DNA from: Bryobacterales bacterium | GTDB taxonomy: Bacteria; Acidobacteriota; Terriglobia; Bryobacterales; Bryobacteraceae | Reading direction: 5' to 3' | DNA: 64,000 nt | Assembly: GCA_947446025.1 (NCBI GenBank) | Contig: CANFEY010000006.1 | Location: 51,004 to 115,003 of the forward strand | In this document: in pieces, positions 10,101-19,137 of the stretch | Numbering within the stretch: the first letter of the stretch is position 1 | Layout: each line of letters opens with the position of its first letter | The notes under the pieces: generated by a model | The model's database searches: none | What the model saw: only the letters and a program-made list of their open reading frames with translations | What the model was told of the DNA's origin: nothing | Made by a program: the position numbers and the translations under genes

Positions 10101-10174
10101 CGCAGGCGAAACCGCCTGCGCTACCACGAAAAGATCAGCGGTTCGCGATGGTAGGGTAGGCGCTTCCGGCTGCC
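10101..10174. repeat. Dispersed twin-palindrome intergenic element, family 1, copy A
   Basis: CGCAGGCG-AAAC-CGCCTGCG stem plus degenerate GTAGGCGCTTCCGGCTGCC; matches reverse complement of 46706-46770. Confidence 0.75.
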
Positions 10175-10205
10175 ATTTTGGATTTTCCCGCAGCCAGCCA
10201 GAGCT

Positions 10206-10640
10206 TTACAAATTCCGCGGAGCCTGCGCCGCATGCAACGCGCGCGCGGCCTTCTCGTGGTCTGACTCCTGGAAGTAAATCACGTACCCGAAGCGCCCGT
10301 TGCCATCGGTGACGCCGCTGGAGGCGTAGACCTCCACACCCGCCTGCGCCAGCATCCGCAGGATATCGGCGAGCGCGCCCAAGCGGTCATCTCCCTGTAC
10401 CAACAGAGCGTGCTGTGGACCCGTCGCCGCCCACCCCAGCTGCTTCGCCAGCTTCGTGAACGCATCGCCCGAATCCGGGAAGATGGTCAGCTCCACGTGA
10501 TCGGGACCGAAGGGCACGGCGCTGAAGGCGAGGATGTTGACGTCCTCCACAGCGAGTTTCTCCAGAACCTCGTACGCGGTGCCGCCGGAGTCGCGGACGC
10601 GCAGGTAGAAATACTCGACGCTGGAAACGTTTAGTGCCAC
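10206..10640 (-). CDS. ACT-domain protein
   Basis: Two ACT-like halves (YFYLRVRDSGGTAYEVLEKLAVEDVNI; LVQGDDRLGALADILRMLAQAGVEVYASSGV). Confidence 0.75.
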   Translation of the reverse strand: MALNVSSVEYFYLRVRDSGGTAYEVLEKLAVEDVNILAFSAVPFGPDHVELTIFPDSGDAFTKLAKQLGWAATGPQHALLVQGDDRLGALADILRMLAQAGVEVYASSGVTDGNGRFGYVIYFQESDHEKAARALHAAQAPRNL

Positions 10641-10705
10641 GGCCTCAGTATACTCCTGTGGGGGCGGCGATTTTGCTTGACGGGAAAGTGTATTAGTAGC
10701 ACAAT

Positions 10706-11029
10706 GTGACTATAATGATCGGCGAATTTGAATACCTTCTCCTGGCAGCCACACGCCGCCTGGCCCCCGACGCGTACGGAGCCTCCATCGCCCAGGAAAT
10801 CGAGGAACTCACCGGCCGCCGCTGTTCGCTGGGAGCCCTCTACACCACCCTCGACCGCCTGGAATCCAAGGGCCTGGTCAAGACCCGCATGGGCGACCCT
10901 ACCCCCGAACGCGGAGGCCGAGCCAAACGCATGGTCACCCTCACCGCCGCCGGCCGGCGCGCCGCCGCGGAATTCTACTCAGCGATCACGACAGTCACGG
11001 AGGGAATAGCATGGTCTGGAAGTATCTAG
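10706..11029 (+). CDS. PadR family transcriptional regulator
   Basis: GASIAQEIEELTGRRCSLGALYTTLDRLESKGLVKTRMGDPTPERGGRAKRMVTLTAAGRRA. Confidence 0.92.
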   Translation: MTIMIGEFEYLLLAATRRLAPDAYGASIAQEIEELTGRRCSLGALYTTLDRLESKGLVKTRMGDPTPERGGRAKRMVTLTAAGRRAAAEFYSAITTVTEGIAWSGSI

Positions 11030-11682
11030 AAGGCATCGCATCGTTGCTCGAAGACGACGAGCGCCAATCCGTCCTCGGCGACATCCAGGAACGTGGCACC
11101 ACTCTCCGGTCTCTTCTCGATCTGCTCGGTTTGGTTGCCCTGCGCCAACTCCAATACCTAAGGCGCCTCGATACCTGGGTGCTTGCTGCCATATTTTTTC
11201 TGCCGACTTTTGCGGCGGTAAGCGGCGTGTTGGTCTTCGCCGACGTTGTGGCGTTGCATCCAACCCTGCTGTCCTTGCCCTACTTTCTGGGTGGGGAGCT
11301 GAGCACGCTGATCAGCATCCTCGCTCTTTCTTGGGCGGGCGGCTTTGCACTGACCTCGCTATCGCGGCATCGTGCAGTTGCGTTGATGGGCCTAACCTGT
11401 GTTGCCGTAACCTGGCTGCAAAGCGATTCCCAGACTCCGGCATGGGTAGACTTAACGGCCTTGTTCGTCTTCATGGGTATTCCAGGTTCCCTGGGGCTCG
11501 CCCGCGGCCGGAAGATTGCTCCTCTCAGCCCGAAGTCAAGAATCTGGATCGTGGCCCTCCGTGTCCCAATATTAGTGTTGGTCGGCAGCCGGTACCCTTT
11601 AAAAGAGCTGGGTCTCGTTGTCGCGGCATTCTGGCCGGCCTTCTACGCGGTCAAATCCAAACGCACCGAGGTAGAGCTATGA
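11011..11682 (+). CDS. Membrane protein, tandem paralog 1
   Basis: N-terminal SLLEDDERQSVLGDIQERGTTLRSLLDLLGLVALRQLQ shared with next gene; hydrophobic segments. Confidence 0.7.
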   Translation: MVWKYLEGIASLLEDDERQSVLGDIQERGTTLRSLLDLLGLVALRQLQYLRRLDTWVLAAIFFLPTFAAVSGVLVFADVVALHPTLLSLPYFLGGELSTLISILALSWAGGFALTSLSRHRAVALMGLTCVAVTWLQSDSQTPAWVDLTALFVFMGIPGSLGLARGRKIAPLSPKSRIWIVALRVPILVLVGSRYPLKELGLVVAAFWPAFYAVKSKRTEVEL

Positions 11683-12503
11683 AGGAGCGAACGAATCTAT
11701 GGCGCTGGCTTGGGACTATTGCCACCCTACTCGACCCCGACGAGCGCCAATCAGTCCTCGGTGACATCCAGGAACGAGGAGCCAACCTCCGCGCTCTTCT
11801 CGACCTCATCGGCCTCGTTGCCCTTCGCCAACTCCAAGCCTGGACCTCCTGGCAACGCTGGCTGATGGCGGCACTCCTAGCCCTTCCCGCGATATTCGCA
11901 GGACGCGCGACGCACCCCATTGCGTATATCGCGCGCACTGGCCATCTTTTTAGGTTTGGTACCTTCGTCCTCCAACCATGGGTCACGCTGGAAGCAGTCG
12001 CCGCCGCCTGGGCGATCGGCTTCACCCTGGGTTGCTTCGGACAACGCCGCTCCGCGTCCGCCCTGCCGCTCCTGATCGCCCTCGCCTCGTGGAATAGCTA
12101 CCAAATGGCGCGCTCCTCCCTCCGTCTGGAATTGCCTCCGACCTGGATGACGAGATTTCAACTCGACTTCACCCCGGCGCAGCACATCGCGAGCGCCGTC
12201 CAACTCCTAGACGAATCGCACAGATTCATCGCGGCCGTGATTGCGATGAGCCTTCTCATCGCCATCCCCTGCATCCATGGTTGGTACCGGGGCATGCGAC
12301 AACGCCCCCTGGCTCTGAGTTTCGCCGCTGTTATCGCTGTCGCAGCCCTTGCCCCGCGAGGCTACGTGGTACCCGAAAACGTCAGTCCATTGCGATTCTC
12401 GTTCCTCCTCTTGGCGTCCGCCTGGCCGATCGCCTACACACTCTGGGCCGCTTCCCGATCCATTGGCTTCCGAAAGTCTACTCGTGTTATACATAATGTA
12501 TAA
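11679..12503 (+). CDS. Membrane protein, tandem paralog 2
   Basis: N-terminal TLLDPDERQSVLGDIQERGANLRALLDLIGLVALRQLQ; ATGA overlap with previous gene. Confidence 0.7.
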   Translation: MKERTNLWRWLGTIATLLDPDERQSVLGDIQERGANLRALLDLIGLVALRQLQAWTSWQRWLMAALLALPAIFAGRATHPIAYIARTGHLFRFGTFVLQPWVTLEAVAAAWAIGFTLGCFGQRRSASALPLLIALASWNSYQMARSSLRLELPPTWMTRFQLDFTPAQHIASAVQLLDESHRFIAAVIAMSLLIAIPCIHGWYRGMRQRPLALSFAAVIAVAALAPRGYVVPENVSPLRFSFLLLASAWPIAYTLWAASRSIGFRKSTRVIHNV

Positions 12504-12504
12504 C
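12486..12504. promoter_or_regulatory. Perfect palindrome, candidate brnTA operator
   Basis: GTTATACAT-A-ATGTATAAC ends one base before the brnT ATG at 12506. Confidence 0.7.
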
Positions 12505-12505
12505 G

Positions 12506-12799
12506 ATGATCTTCGAGTGGGACACGGAAAAGAACCGGTCGAACGAGAAGAAACATAGCTTCAACTTCGAGGCCGCCTCGCGAGTGTTTGCCGATCCACT
12601 CTGGGTTCTTCGAGAAGATCGTGTGGTGGCTGGCGAACAGCGCTGGCACGCAATCGGCATAGCGCAGCAGGCCGTGTTGGTAGTCGTGCATTTGTATCGA
12701 GAGGTAACGTCCGATGGCGAAGAAATTGTCCGCATCATCTCAGCCCGCGAAGCTGGTTCGCGTGAGCGCCGAATCTATCTGGAGCAAGCCCCTGACTAA
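12506..12799 (+). CDS. brnT: BrnT family toxin
   Basis: FEWDTEKNRSNEKKHSFNFEAASRVFADP...VRIISAREAGSRERRIY. Confidence 0.93.
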   Translation: MIFEWDTEKNRSNEKKHSFNFEAASRVFADPLWVLREDRVVAGEQRWHAIGIAQQAVLVVVHLYREVTSDGEEIVRIISAREAGSRERRIYLEQAPD

Positions 12800-13043
12800 A
12801 CGTCAGACAGCCGTCTTGAACAAGATGGCAGAACGGCAGAAGCGCGGCGACGACTCACACATCGACTACTCTGACATCCCCGAACTCACCGAGGCTCAGC
12901 TGCGCGAATTTCGCCGCCCACCGAAGAAGCTCGTGGCGGTCCGGCTCGACGCCGACGTCTTTGAATGGCTGCAGCAGTTCGGAGCGGGCTACTCCACCCG
13001 CATCAATCACGTCCTCCGGACCGTGATGACGCAAAGCCGCTAG
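12714..13043 (+). CDS. brnA: BrnA family antitoxin
   Basis: C-terminal RHH-like KKLVAVRLDADVFEWLQQFGAGYSTRINHVLRTVM; overlaps brnT by 86 bp. Confidence 0.9.
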   Translation: MAKKLSASSQPAKLVRVSAESIWSKPLTKRQTAVLNKMAERQKRGDDSHIDYSDIPELTEAQLREFRRPPKKLVAVRLDADVFEWLQQFGAGYSTRINHVLRTVMTQSR

Positions 13044-13066
13044 GCGCTCCGTTATAATCACTCTTG

Positions 13067-13903
13067 ATGGATCTCTACGACGAAATCGTGCGCCTGCGCG
13101 CCCTGGGACAGAAGTGCGCCATAGCGACCATCGTGCAGGTCAACGGCTCGATCCCGAGCTATGAGAGCGCGAAGATGCTGGTGCGCGAGGATGGGTCAAT
13201 TCTGGGCACCGTCGGCGGGGGCTGCGTCGAAGGTGACGTGTGGACCGCGGCGCGCGAAGTCATCGAGACCGAGAAGCCGAAGCACCTCAACTTTTCGCTG
13301 AGCCAGGAAGCCGCCTACGACGAAGGGCTGATCTGCGGCGGGCAGCTCAACATCTTCGTGGAGCCGATCATTCCGCACCCGCAGGCATTGATCTTCGGCG
13401 GAGGGCACGTTTCCAAGGGCATTTCGCGCATTGCCTCGCTGGCTGGGTTCCAGACTTCGATTATTGACGACCGCGAAGCCTTCGCTAACAAGGAACGTTT
13501 TCCCGAAGCCGTGGCCACCTACGCCGACGACTACGAGGCGGTTTTCGACAAGCTGCTGATCAACGCCGCGACCTATATCGTGATCGTCACGCGCGGCCAT
13601 CGCGACGATATGCGCGTGCTGCGCTGGGCCGTGAACACGCAAGCGAAATACATCGCGATGATCGGCAGCAAGCGCAAGACGATCAGCGTGGTCAAGGAAC
13701 TGGAAAAAGAAGGCATCCCGCGCGAGGCATTCGAAAAAGTCTGCGCGCCCATGGGCCTGGAAATCGGCGCCGAAACGCCGGAAGAAATCGCGATCTCCGT
13801 GGTCGCGGAAATGATCGCCGTCCGCCGCGCGCCTTCGGTAGACTGGCGCGCGCTTTCTAAATCCGTCTTCGCGCACGACCGCTTGAAAGCTCTCCTGAAG
13901 TGA
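13067..13903 (+). CDS. XdhC/CoxI family protein
   Basis: GTVGGGCVEGDVW, LICGGQLNIFVEP, FGGGHVSKGI, MIGSKRKT. Confidence 0.92.
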   Translation: MDLYDEIVRLRALGQKCAIATIVQVNGSIPSYESAKMLVREDGSILGTVGGGCVEGDVWTAAREVIETEKPKHLNFSLSQEAAYDEGLICGGQLNIFVEPIIPHPQALIFGGGHVSKGISRIASLAGFQTSIIDDREAFANKERFPEAVATYADDYEAVFDKLLINAATYIVIVTRGHRDDMRVLRWAVNTQAKYIAMIGSKRKTISVVKELEKEGIPREAFEKVCAPMGLEIGAETPEEIAISVVAEMIAVRRAPSVDWRALSKSVFAHDRLKALLK

Positions 13904-14484
13904 CGTCAGCCATCATCCTAGCCGCCGGAGCCTCGCAGCGCATGGGTACTCCGAAAGCGCTGCTCGATCTGCACGGCGAAACTTTTCTGGCGCGGCTTAC
14001 ACGTATCATGGGAGCGCGCTGCGATAGCGTAACCGTGGTCCTCGGCAATCATGTGGACCGCATCCGCCCGCACGTACCCAATCGCGCCCGCGTCGTGGTG
14101 AACCCCGACCCGGATCGGGGCCAACTCAGTTCCCTACAAACCGCGCTGGCCGAGCTGCCGGCATCCGACGTCGCCTTCATCCCCGTCGATTGCCCCGCCG
14201 TCTCGGAAGCCACCGTGGCCGCACTCGCGCACGCCTTCGCGCACCGCGATCCGTCAATGCTCTTCGTCATCCCGCGCATGAACGGCAAACGCGGCCACCC
14301 GGTCTTCGCTGCCCGCTCCATATCGCAAGAATTCCTCGCTCTCGCACCCACAGACGAGGCCCGAGCCATCGTCCACAAACACGTACCCCACACGCAATAT
14401 GTCGACGTCGACGACCCCGGCATCTTCGCCGACATTGACACGCCCGAAGCCTATCAGCGATTGCTACAGGAAACCCGCGCATGA
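13900..14484 (+). CDS. MobA-like nucleotidyltransferase (MocA type)
   Basis: AIILAAGASQRMGTPKALLDLHGETFL, VFIPVDCPAV-like motif; overlaps xdhC. Confidence 0.88.
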   Translation: MTSAIILAAGASQRMGTPKALLDLHGETFLARLTRIMGARCDSVTVVLGNHVDRIRPHVPNRARVVVNPDPDRGQLSSLQTALAELPASDVAFIPVDCPAVSEATVAALAHAFAHRDPSMLFVIPRMNGKRGHPVFAARSISQEFLALAPTDEARAIVHKHVPHTQYVDVDDPGIFADIDTPEAYQRLLQETRA

Positions 14485-16736
14485 GGGGCAAACTCTTCCG
14501 CATCGCATTCTACGCCGTGATCGCCGTGGCCATCCTGGCCGCGCTTGCGCCCTACATCCCCGCCGCGTTCCTGCGCGCCCGCGTTGAAGCCGCACTCTCG
14601 CGCAGCCTGAATCGAGCCATCGAAATCGGAGATATCCGCTTCACCTTCTTCCCGGCAGGCCCCGTCCCCGGGCCGGGCTTCGCGCTGGAAAACGTCACCA
14701 TCCATGAAGATCCGCGCGCCGGCATCGAACCGTTCGCATACATGCAGGAGCTGGGAGCCAGCGTGCGCGTGCTTAGCTTGCTGGGGGGCAGCCTGGAACT
14801 CTCCGGCATCAACCTGGGCAACGCTAGTATCAACCTGGTGAAGACCGAGTCTGGCCTATGGAATTTTCAGTATTTGCTGAACGGACTGAAAGACGCCTCC
14901 ATGCCGGCGTTCCGCATGCGCGAGGGCCGCGTGAATTTCAAGTTCGGAGACACAAAGTCTGTGATTTTTTTCAACGCGGCCGACATCGACATCGCCCCTG
15001 GCGCTACCGGGGCCATGGACCTTCGTTTCAGCGGCGAGCCTTCGCGCAGTGACCACACCAAGCAGGATTTCGGGCGGTTCTTCATCCGCGGCACCTCTTC
15101 GGCGGCGGGCCAGCTGGATCTCACCATCGAATTGCAGCGCAGCTCCCTCGAAGAAACATTGCGCTTGATGGACCCGCAGGGGTTTGGCGTTCACGGTATC
15201 CTTGCGCTGAACGGCCGTCTCACTGGACCTCCGGAACAGTTGGCGCTCACGGGGACCGTGGACATCGGCGATATTCACCGCTCTGACCTGCTGCCGAAAG
15301 AAGGTCAGGCGTGGAAGCTTCCGATCCAGGGCACGCTCAACCTAAGCAACGAACGTTTCGATTTAGAGAGCACGGGCGCGGACACCGTGATCGGGATGAA
15401 GTTCCACGCACAGGAGTATCTGACGCGGCCCATGTGGAACGCAGCGGCGGAGTTTCGTGCCATGCCGCTGAGCACTTTGTTCGCCGTGGCCCGACATATG
15501 GGCGCGACGTTGCCGGAGACGCTGGTGGCGGAAGGCACTGTCTCCGGCGCGGCTGCCTATGATCAGAGCTCCGGGCTGAGCGGGAAATTCACAGTGGATG
15601 ATGCGTCGCTCAAGCTGCCGGAGAGTGATCCGCTGAAGACCACGCTGGCGACGCTGGAGGTTCGGGAAGGTGCGCTGCATCTGGCTGCGGCCACCGTGAT
15701 CGTTTCGCCCACGCAGGCAGCGCAGATTGAAGGCAGCGCGGGGTTGGCATCGCCGCACGCGCTGGACTTGCGCATCACCACACGCGGGCTTTCCGTGGCG
15801 GCGATGCGGTCCTTCGGCTTGCCGGACATTCCGGTGGTCAGTCAAGGAGCTAGCTGGGCGGGGTGGGCGCGCTATCAGAATGAGAAATGGTCGAGCGAGT
15901 CCACGGTGACGGACGCGAAGTTGGCGGTGGCTGGGTTCGCCACGCCGCTGGAGATCGCTTCCGCCACGGTGAGCCTGGTTCCTGCGCGGCTCGCTGTCAG
16001 CCGGATCAGCGGCAAGTTGGGTGAGACCGCCTTCAGCGGATCTTACGAGGTTCGGGGGACACAACCCGCGCGGTTCGCGCTCAGCATCCCGGAAGCAAAC
16101 GCGGCGGAGCTGGAGCGAATCCTGGCACCCACTCTGGCGCGCGCCGGCCCGGGGCTGCTGGACCGCACACTGCGCCGTCCGGCAAATCTTCCGGAGTGGT
16201 TGAAGACACGCCGCGCCGAAGGGACCATCAGTATCGACACCGCTTCGGCGGGCGAGTGGCGCGCCCGCGACATCAAGGCGCGCGTCTCATGGGATGGTGC
16301 GGCGGTGCATTGGACCAACGCCACCGCGCAGATCGAAGGCGCGGTGTTCGCGGGCACACTGGACGCGGATTTGGCTGTGCCCTCCGCGAAGTTTCATGTG
16401 GCGGGCGCCATCACCGGCATCCCCTACCGCGGAGGCGTACTGGATCTCACGGGCACGGTGGATGCCGAAGGTTCCGGCGCGCAGTTGTTCCAAACAACGC
16501 GCGCGGAGGGGACGGCAAAGGGACGCGGAATCGGGCTGGCAGGGGAGGGAGACTTCCGCACCTTCAGCGGATCGTTCGCGATGCAGCCTTTGGGAACCGC
16601 ACCCCGCTGGAAGCTCACCAACGTAGAAACGCCGCAGGGCCAGGGATCCGGTGCAACGCAGGACGACGGGCAGCTAGTGTTGCAGGTGGGACAGGCTCGG
16701 ATTGCAGGTCCGCTATTTCCGGTCAGAGTGAAGTAG
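14481..16736 (+). CDS. AsmA family protein
   Basis: N-terminal TM plus long beta-rich region; FTFFPAGPVPGPGFALENVTIHEDP. Confidence 0.8.
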   Translation: MRGKLFRIAFYAVIAVAILAALAPYIPAAFLRARVEAALSRSLNRAIEIGDIRFTFFPAGPVPGPGFALENVTIHEDPRAGIEPFAYMQELGASVRVLSLLGGSLELSGINLGNASINLVKTESGLWNFQYLLNGLKDASMPAFRMREGRVNFKFGDTKSVIFFNAADIDIAPGATGAMDLRFSGEPSRSDHTKQDFGRFFIRGTSSAAGQLDLTIELQRSSLEETLRLMDPQGFGVHGILALNGRLTGPPEQLALTGTVDIGDIHRSDLLPKEGQAWKLPIQGTLNLSNERFDLESTGADTVIGMKFHAQEYLTRPMWNAAAEFRAMPLSTLFAVARHMGATLPETLVAEGTVSGAAAYDQSSGLSGKFTVDDASLKLPESDPLKTTLATLEVREGALHLAAATVIVSPTQAAQIEGSAGLASPHALDLRITTRGLSVAAMRSFGLPDIPVVSQGASWAGWARYQNEKWSSESTVTDAKLAVAGFATPLEIASATVSLVPARLAVSRISGKLGETAFSGSYEVRGTQPARFALSIPEANAAELERILAPTLARAGPGLLDRTLRRPANLPEWLKTRRAEGTISIDTASAGEWRARDIKARVSWDGAAVHWTNATAQIEGAVFAGTLDADLAVPSAKFHVAGAITGIPYRGGVLDLTGTVDAEGSGAQLFQTTRAEGTAKGRGIGLAGEGDFRTFSGSFAMQPLGTAPRWKLTNVETPQGQGSGATQDDGQLVLQVGQARIAGPLFPVRVK

Positions 16737-17939
16737 CATTCCCACCGTAAGCAGAATGCGCCGCAGCCCCAATTCGCGGCCCTCAGGATGGAACCATTCA
16801 CCGGGCGTGTGAGCTCCCCCGCCCGCGCCGCCGGCCCCAATGGAGATCGCCTCCAAGCCCAGCGAAAGCGGAATGTTCGCATCCGTGGAGGAGCAGTCGA
16901 GTTGGGCGCGGATGCCCAGGAACTGATCCACGGCACGGACTGCTTCGAGGATAGGCGCATCCATGGCGAGTTCCCCGCCCGGACGGTTGCCGATTTCCTT
17001 CACCTTCGCGTTGACGCGGCCTGTCGCGCCGTTGTTCTCCGATTCTATCGCGCGGTCTACAGCAGACTGCAGCAAGACCGCCATGCGGTCCATCATGCTG
17101 GGATCTTCCGAACGCAGGTCGACTTTTGCGCGCGCCTCGACGGGGATGCTGTTGATACTGGTGCCGCCCTGGATGAGGCCGAAGTTGAACGAGGACCTGG
17201 GGGATTGTTCGCGCGGAACCGCGGCGGTGAAATTCGCGATGGCGCGGCTGAGCGCGTGGACTGCGTTGCCCGCTCCATGATCGCTCCAGCTGTGGCCGCC
17301 GGGGCCGCTGACGATCACTTCAAAACGCCGGCTGCCGAGCGCGCGGCAGGTGATGTGCTCGGTAGCGGGACCATCCAGGATCAGGAACGCCTTGGGCCGC
17401 GCGGCGTGCGGACGGCACAGAAATCGCATGCCGGAAAGGTTACCCTCGCCCTCTTCGCCTACGTTGGCAACCAGCATGGGAGCCAGCGGGGCGTCGGCGA
17501 ACAGATCGGGGAACTCGCTCCACACGCGGGCCAGGGCCAATAGGCCGGCCAGACCGGCCCCGTTGTCGCCGACGCCGGGACCCAGGAAGCTGCCGTCTTG
17601 CGCCGAGATGGAAATGTCCTCAGGCACGCGCGGAGCCAGCACGGTGTCCAGATGGGCTGTGATCGCCACGCCGGCGTCGCCGGACCGCAGGCGGCGTCCA
17701 GGTAAGACCGCCACAACGTTGCCCGCCCGGTCTGTCCACGCATCCCAACCGAACTCGCGGAAGCGTTCCTGGATATAGGCGGCGCGCTTCTCTTCCAGAA
17801 ACGTCGGCGCGGCCACGCGGCAGATCTTCAGGTGCTGCTCATTGATCCACGCGCGTTCCTTGCGGAACCACTCGAGCGCTTCACGCACGCCGGCGGCGCG
17901 AGCGAGACCTGCGACGGATTCGATGGCAGCCAGAGGCAT
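16713..17939 (-). CDS. M20/M25/M40 family metallopeptidase
   Basis: AITAHLDTVL, GPGVGDNGAGLAGLL, ANVGEEGEGNLSG, SGPGGHSW, SSTDANIPLSLG. Confidence 0.93.
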   Translation of the reverse strand: MPLAAIESVAGLARAAGVREALEWFRKERAWINEQHLKICRVAAPTFLEEKRAAYIQERFREFGWDAWTDRAGNVVAVLPGRRLRSGDAGVAITAHLDTVLAPRVPEDISISAQDGSFLGPGVGDNGAGLAGLLALARVWSEFPDLFADAPLAPMLVANVGEEGEGNLSGMRFLCRPHAARPKAFLILDGPATEHITCRALGSRRFEVIVSGPGGHSWSDHGAGNAVHALSRAIANFTAAVPREQSPRSSFNFGLIQGGTSINSIPVEARAKVDLRSEDPSMMDRMAVLLQSAVDRAIESENNGATGRVNAKVKEIGNRPGGELAMDAPILEAVRAVDQFLGIRAQLDCSSTDANIPLSLGLEAISIGAGGAGGGAHTPGEWFHPEGRELGLRRILLTVGMLLHSDRK

Positions 17940-17980
17940 GAGAAACCTCTAGTCTACCTTGGTCTTCGTTTTTCGTCTCC

Positions 17981-18391
17981 TCAAATTCCGGCTTTCGGAT
18001 AACGCCTGTGCATCCACGTGACGAAATCCTCGGGCACCGCCATGGTGGAGAGCCTGCTCTGCCGCACCAGCGCGAAACCCTCAAAGAGCTTCGACCCTTT
18101 CACGTCGGCCAGCGTAGTGGGCGGCTCCAGTTTGCAGGCGAAGGCCAAGTCCGCCACAGCCGATTTGGGATTCTTCGGGTCCGGGCGCCCTGCACCTTTG
18201 ACCACCGCGACTCCGACAATGCTGGAGACGCCGCCGGAGTGATAGAAGAACACCTTGTCGCCGGGCCGCATGGCCAGAATCGCGCGCACAGCCTGGGCGT
18301 TGGTCACGCCATCCCACACAGTCTGGCGGTCCCGCTCCAGATCATCAATCGAGTAGGTACCGGGTTCGGACTTGGCCAGGTAATAGGTCAT
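17981..18391 (-). CDS. EVE domain protein
   Basis: MTYYLAKSEPGTYSIDDLERDRQTVWDGVTNAQAVRAI...VFFYHSGG. Confidence 0.93.
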   Translation of the reverse strand: MTYYLAKSEPGTYSIDDLERDRQTVWDGVTNAQAVRAILAMRPGDKVFFYHSGGVSSIVGVAVVKGAGRPDPKNPKSAVADLAFACKLEPPTTLADVKGSKLFEGFALVRQSRLSTMAVPEDFVTWMHRRYPKAGI

Positions 18392-18462
18392 GTTGCTCTC
18401 ATGGTAACTCTGCCGGAGCGTTGTACACTAGAGGAGTACTGCTCCGAATCGCACAACAAGGA

Positions 18463-19125
18463 ATGCGGCAAATGTTTCAGCAAAAAAGACTACGGGTACT
18501 ACTAAGCGGTTAGTTGTGGGTTAGTCCGGCGCTATGGGCTCAGAACAACGGGAATGCTACGCCACCTCCTCCGGCTGCGCCGGTGAAGGTGGATGCACCG
18601 TCAGCTGAGAAGTTGGATCCCAACGGCGTGGCCCAACCGGTGGACCCGCGCGTGTACGAGATCGGTGCGGAGGATGTGCTGCGGATCGTAGTGTGGCAGT
18701 CACAGGAGTTCTCAACGCTGCAAGCTGTGCGGCCGGACGGCAAGATTTCCATGCCGCTGATCGGGGACGTGCAGGCAGAAGGGTTGACGCCGAACCGGCT
18801 GAAAACGACGCTGACGGACGCCCTGAAGGACTACCTGGAATCCCCGGACGTCACCGTTTACATTCAGCAGGTAAACAGCAAGTCGTACCGGGTGAACGGC
18901 TTTGTGAACCGGCCGGGACGCTATCCGCTGGTGACCCCGATACGGGTGTACCAGGCGATCGCCGACGCGGGCGGGTTCCGCGAATACGCCAGGACCAAGG
19001 AAGTGATCATTATGCGGGGCCCCACGATGCGGATCAAGTTCAACGCCGACGACTACCGCAAGGGCAAGAACCCGGACGACAACATCTTCCTTGAAAACGG
19101 CGATATTGTGGAAATTTACGACTAG
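18463..19125 (+). CDS. Polysaccharide export protein (Wza/SLBB type); signal peptide interrupted by in-frame TAG
   Basis: YEIGAEDVLRIVVWQSQEFS, VRPDGKISMPLIGDVQAEG; upstream same-frame MRQMFQQKRLRVLLSG*LWVSPALWAQ with TAG at 18511-18513. Confidence 0.85.
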
Positions 19126-19137
19126 GAACGAGGCCCC

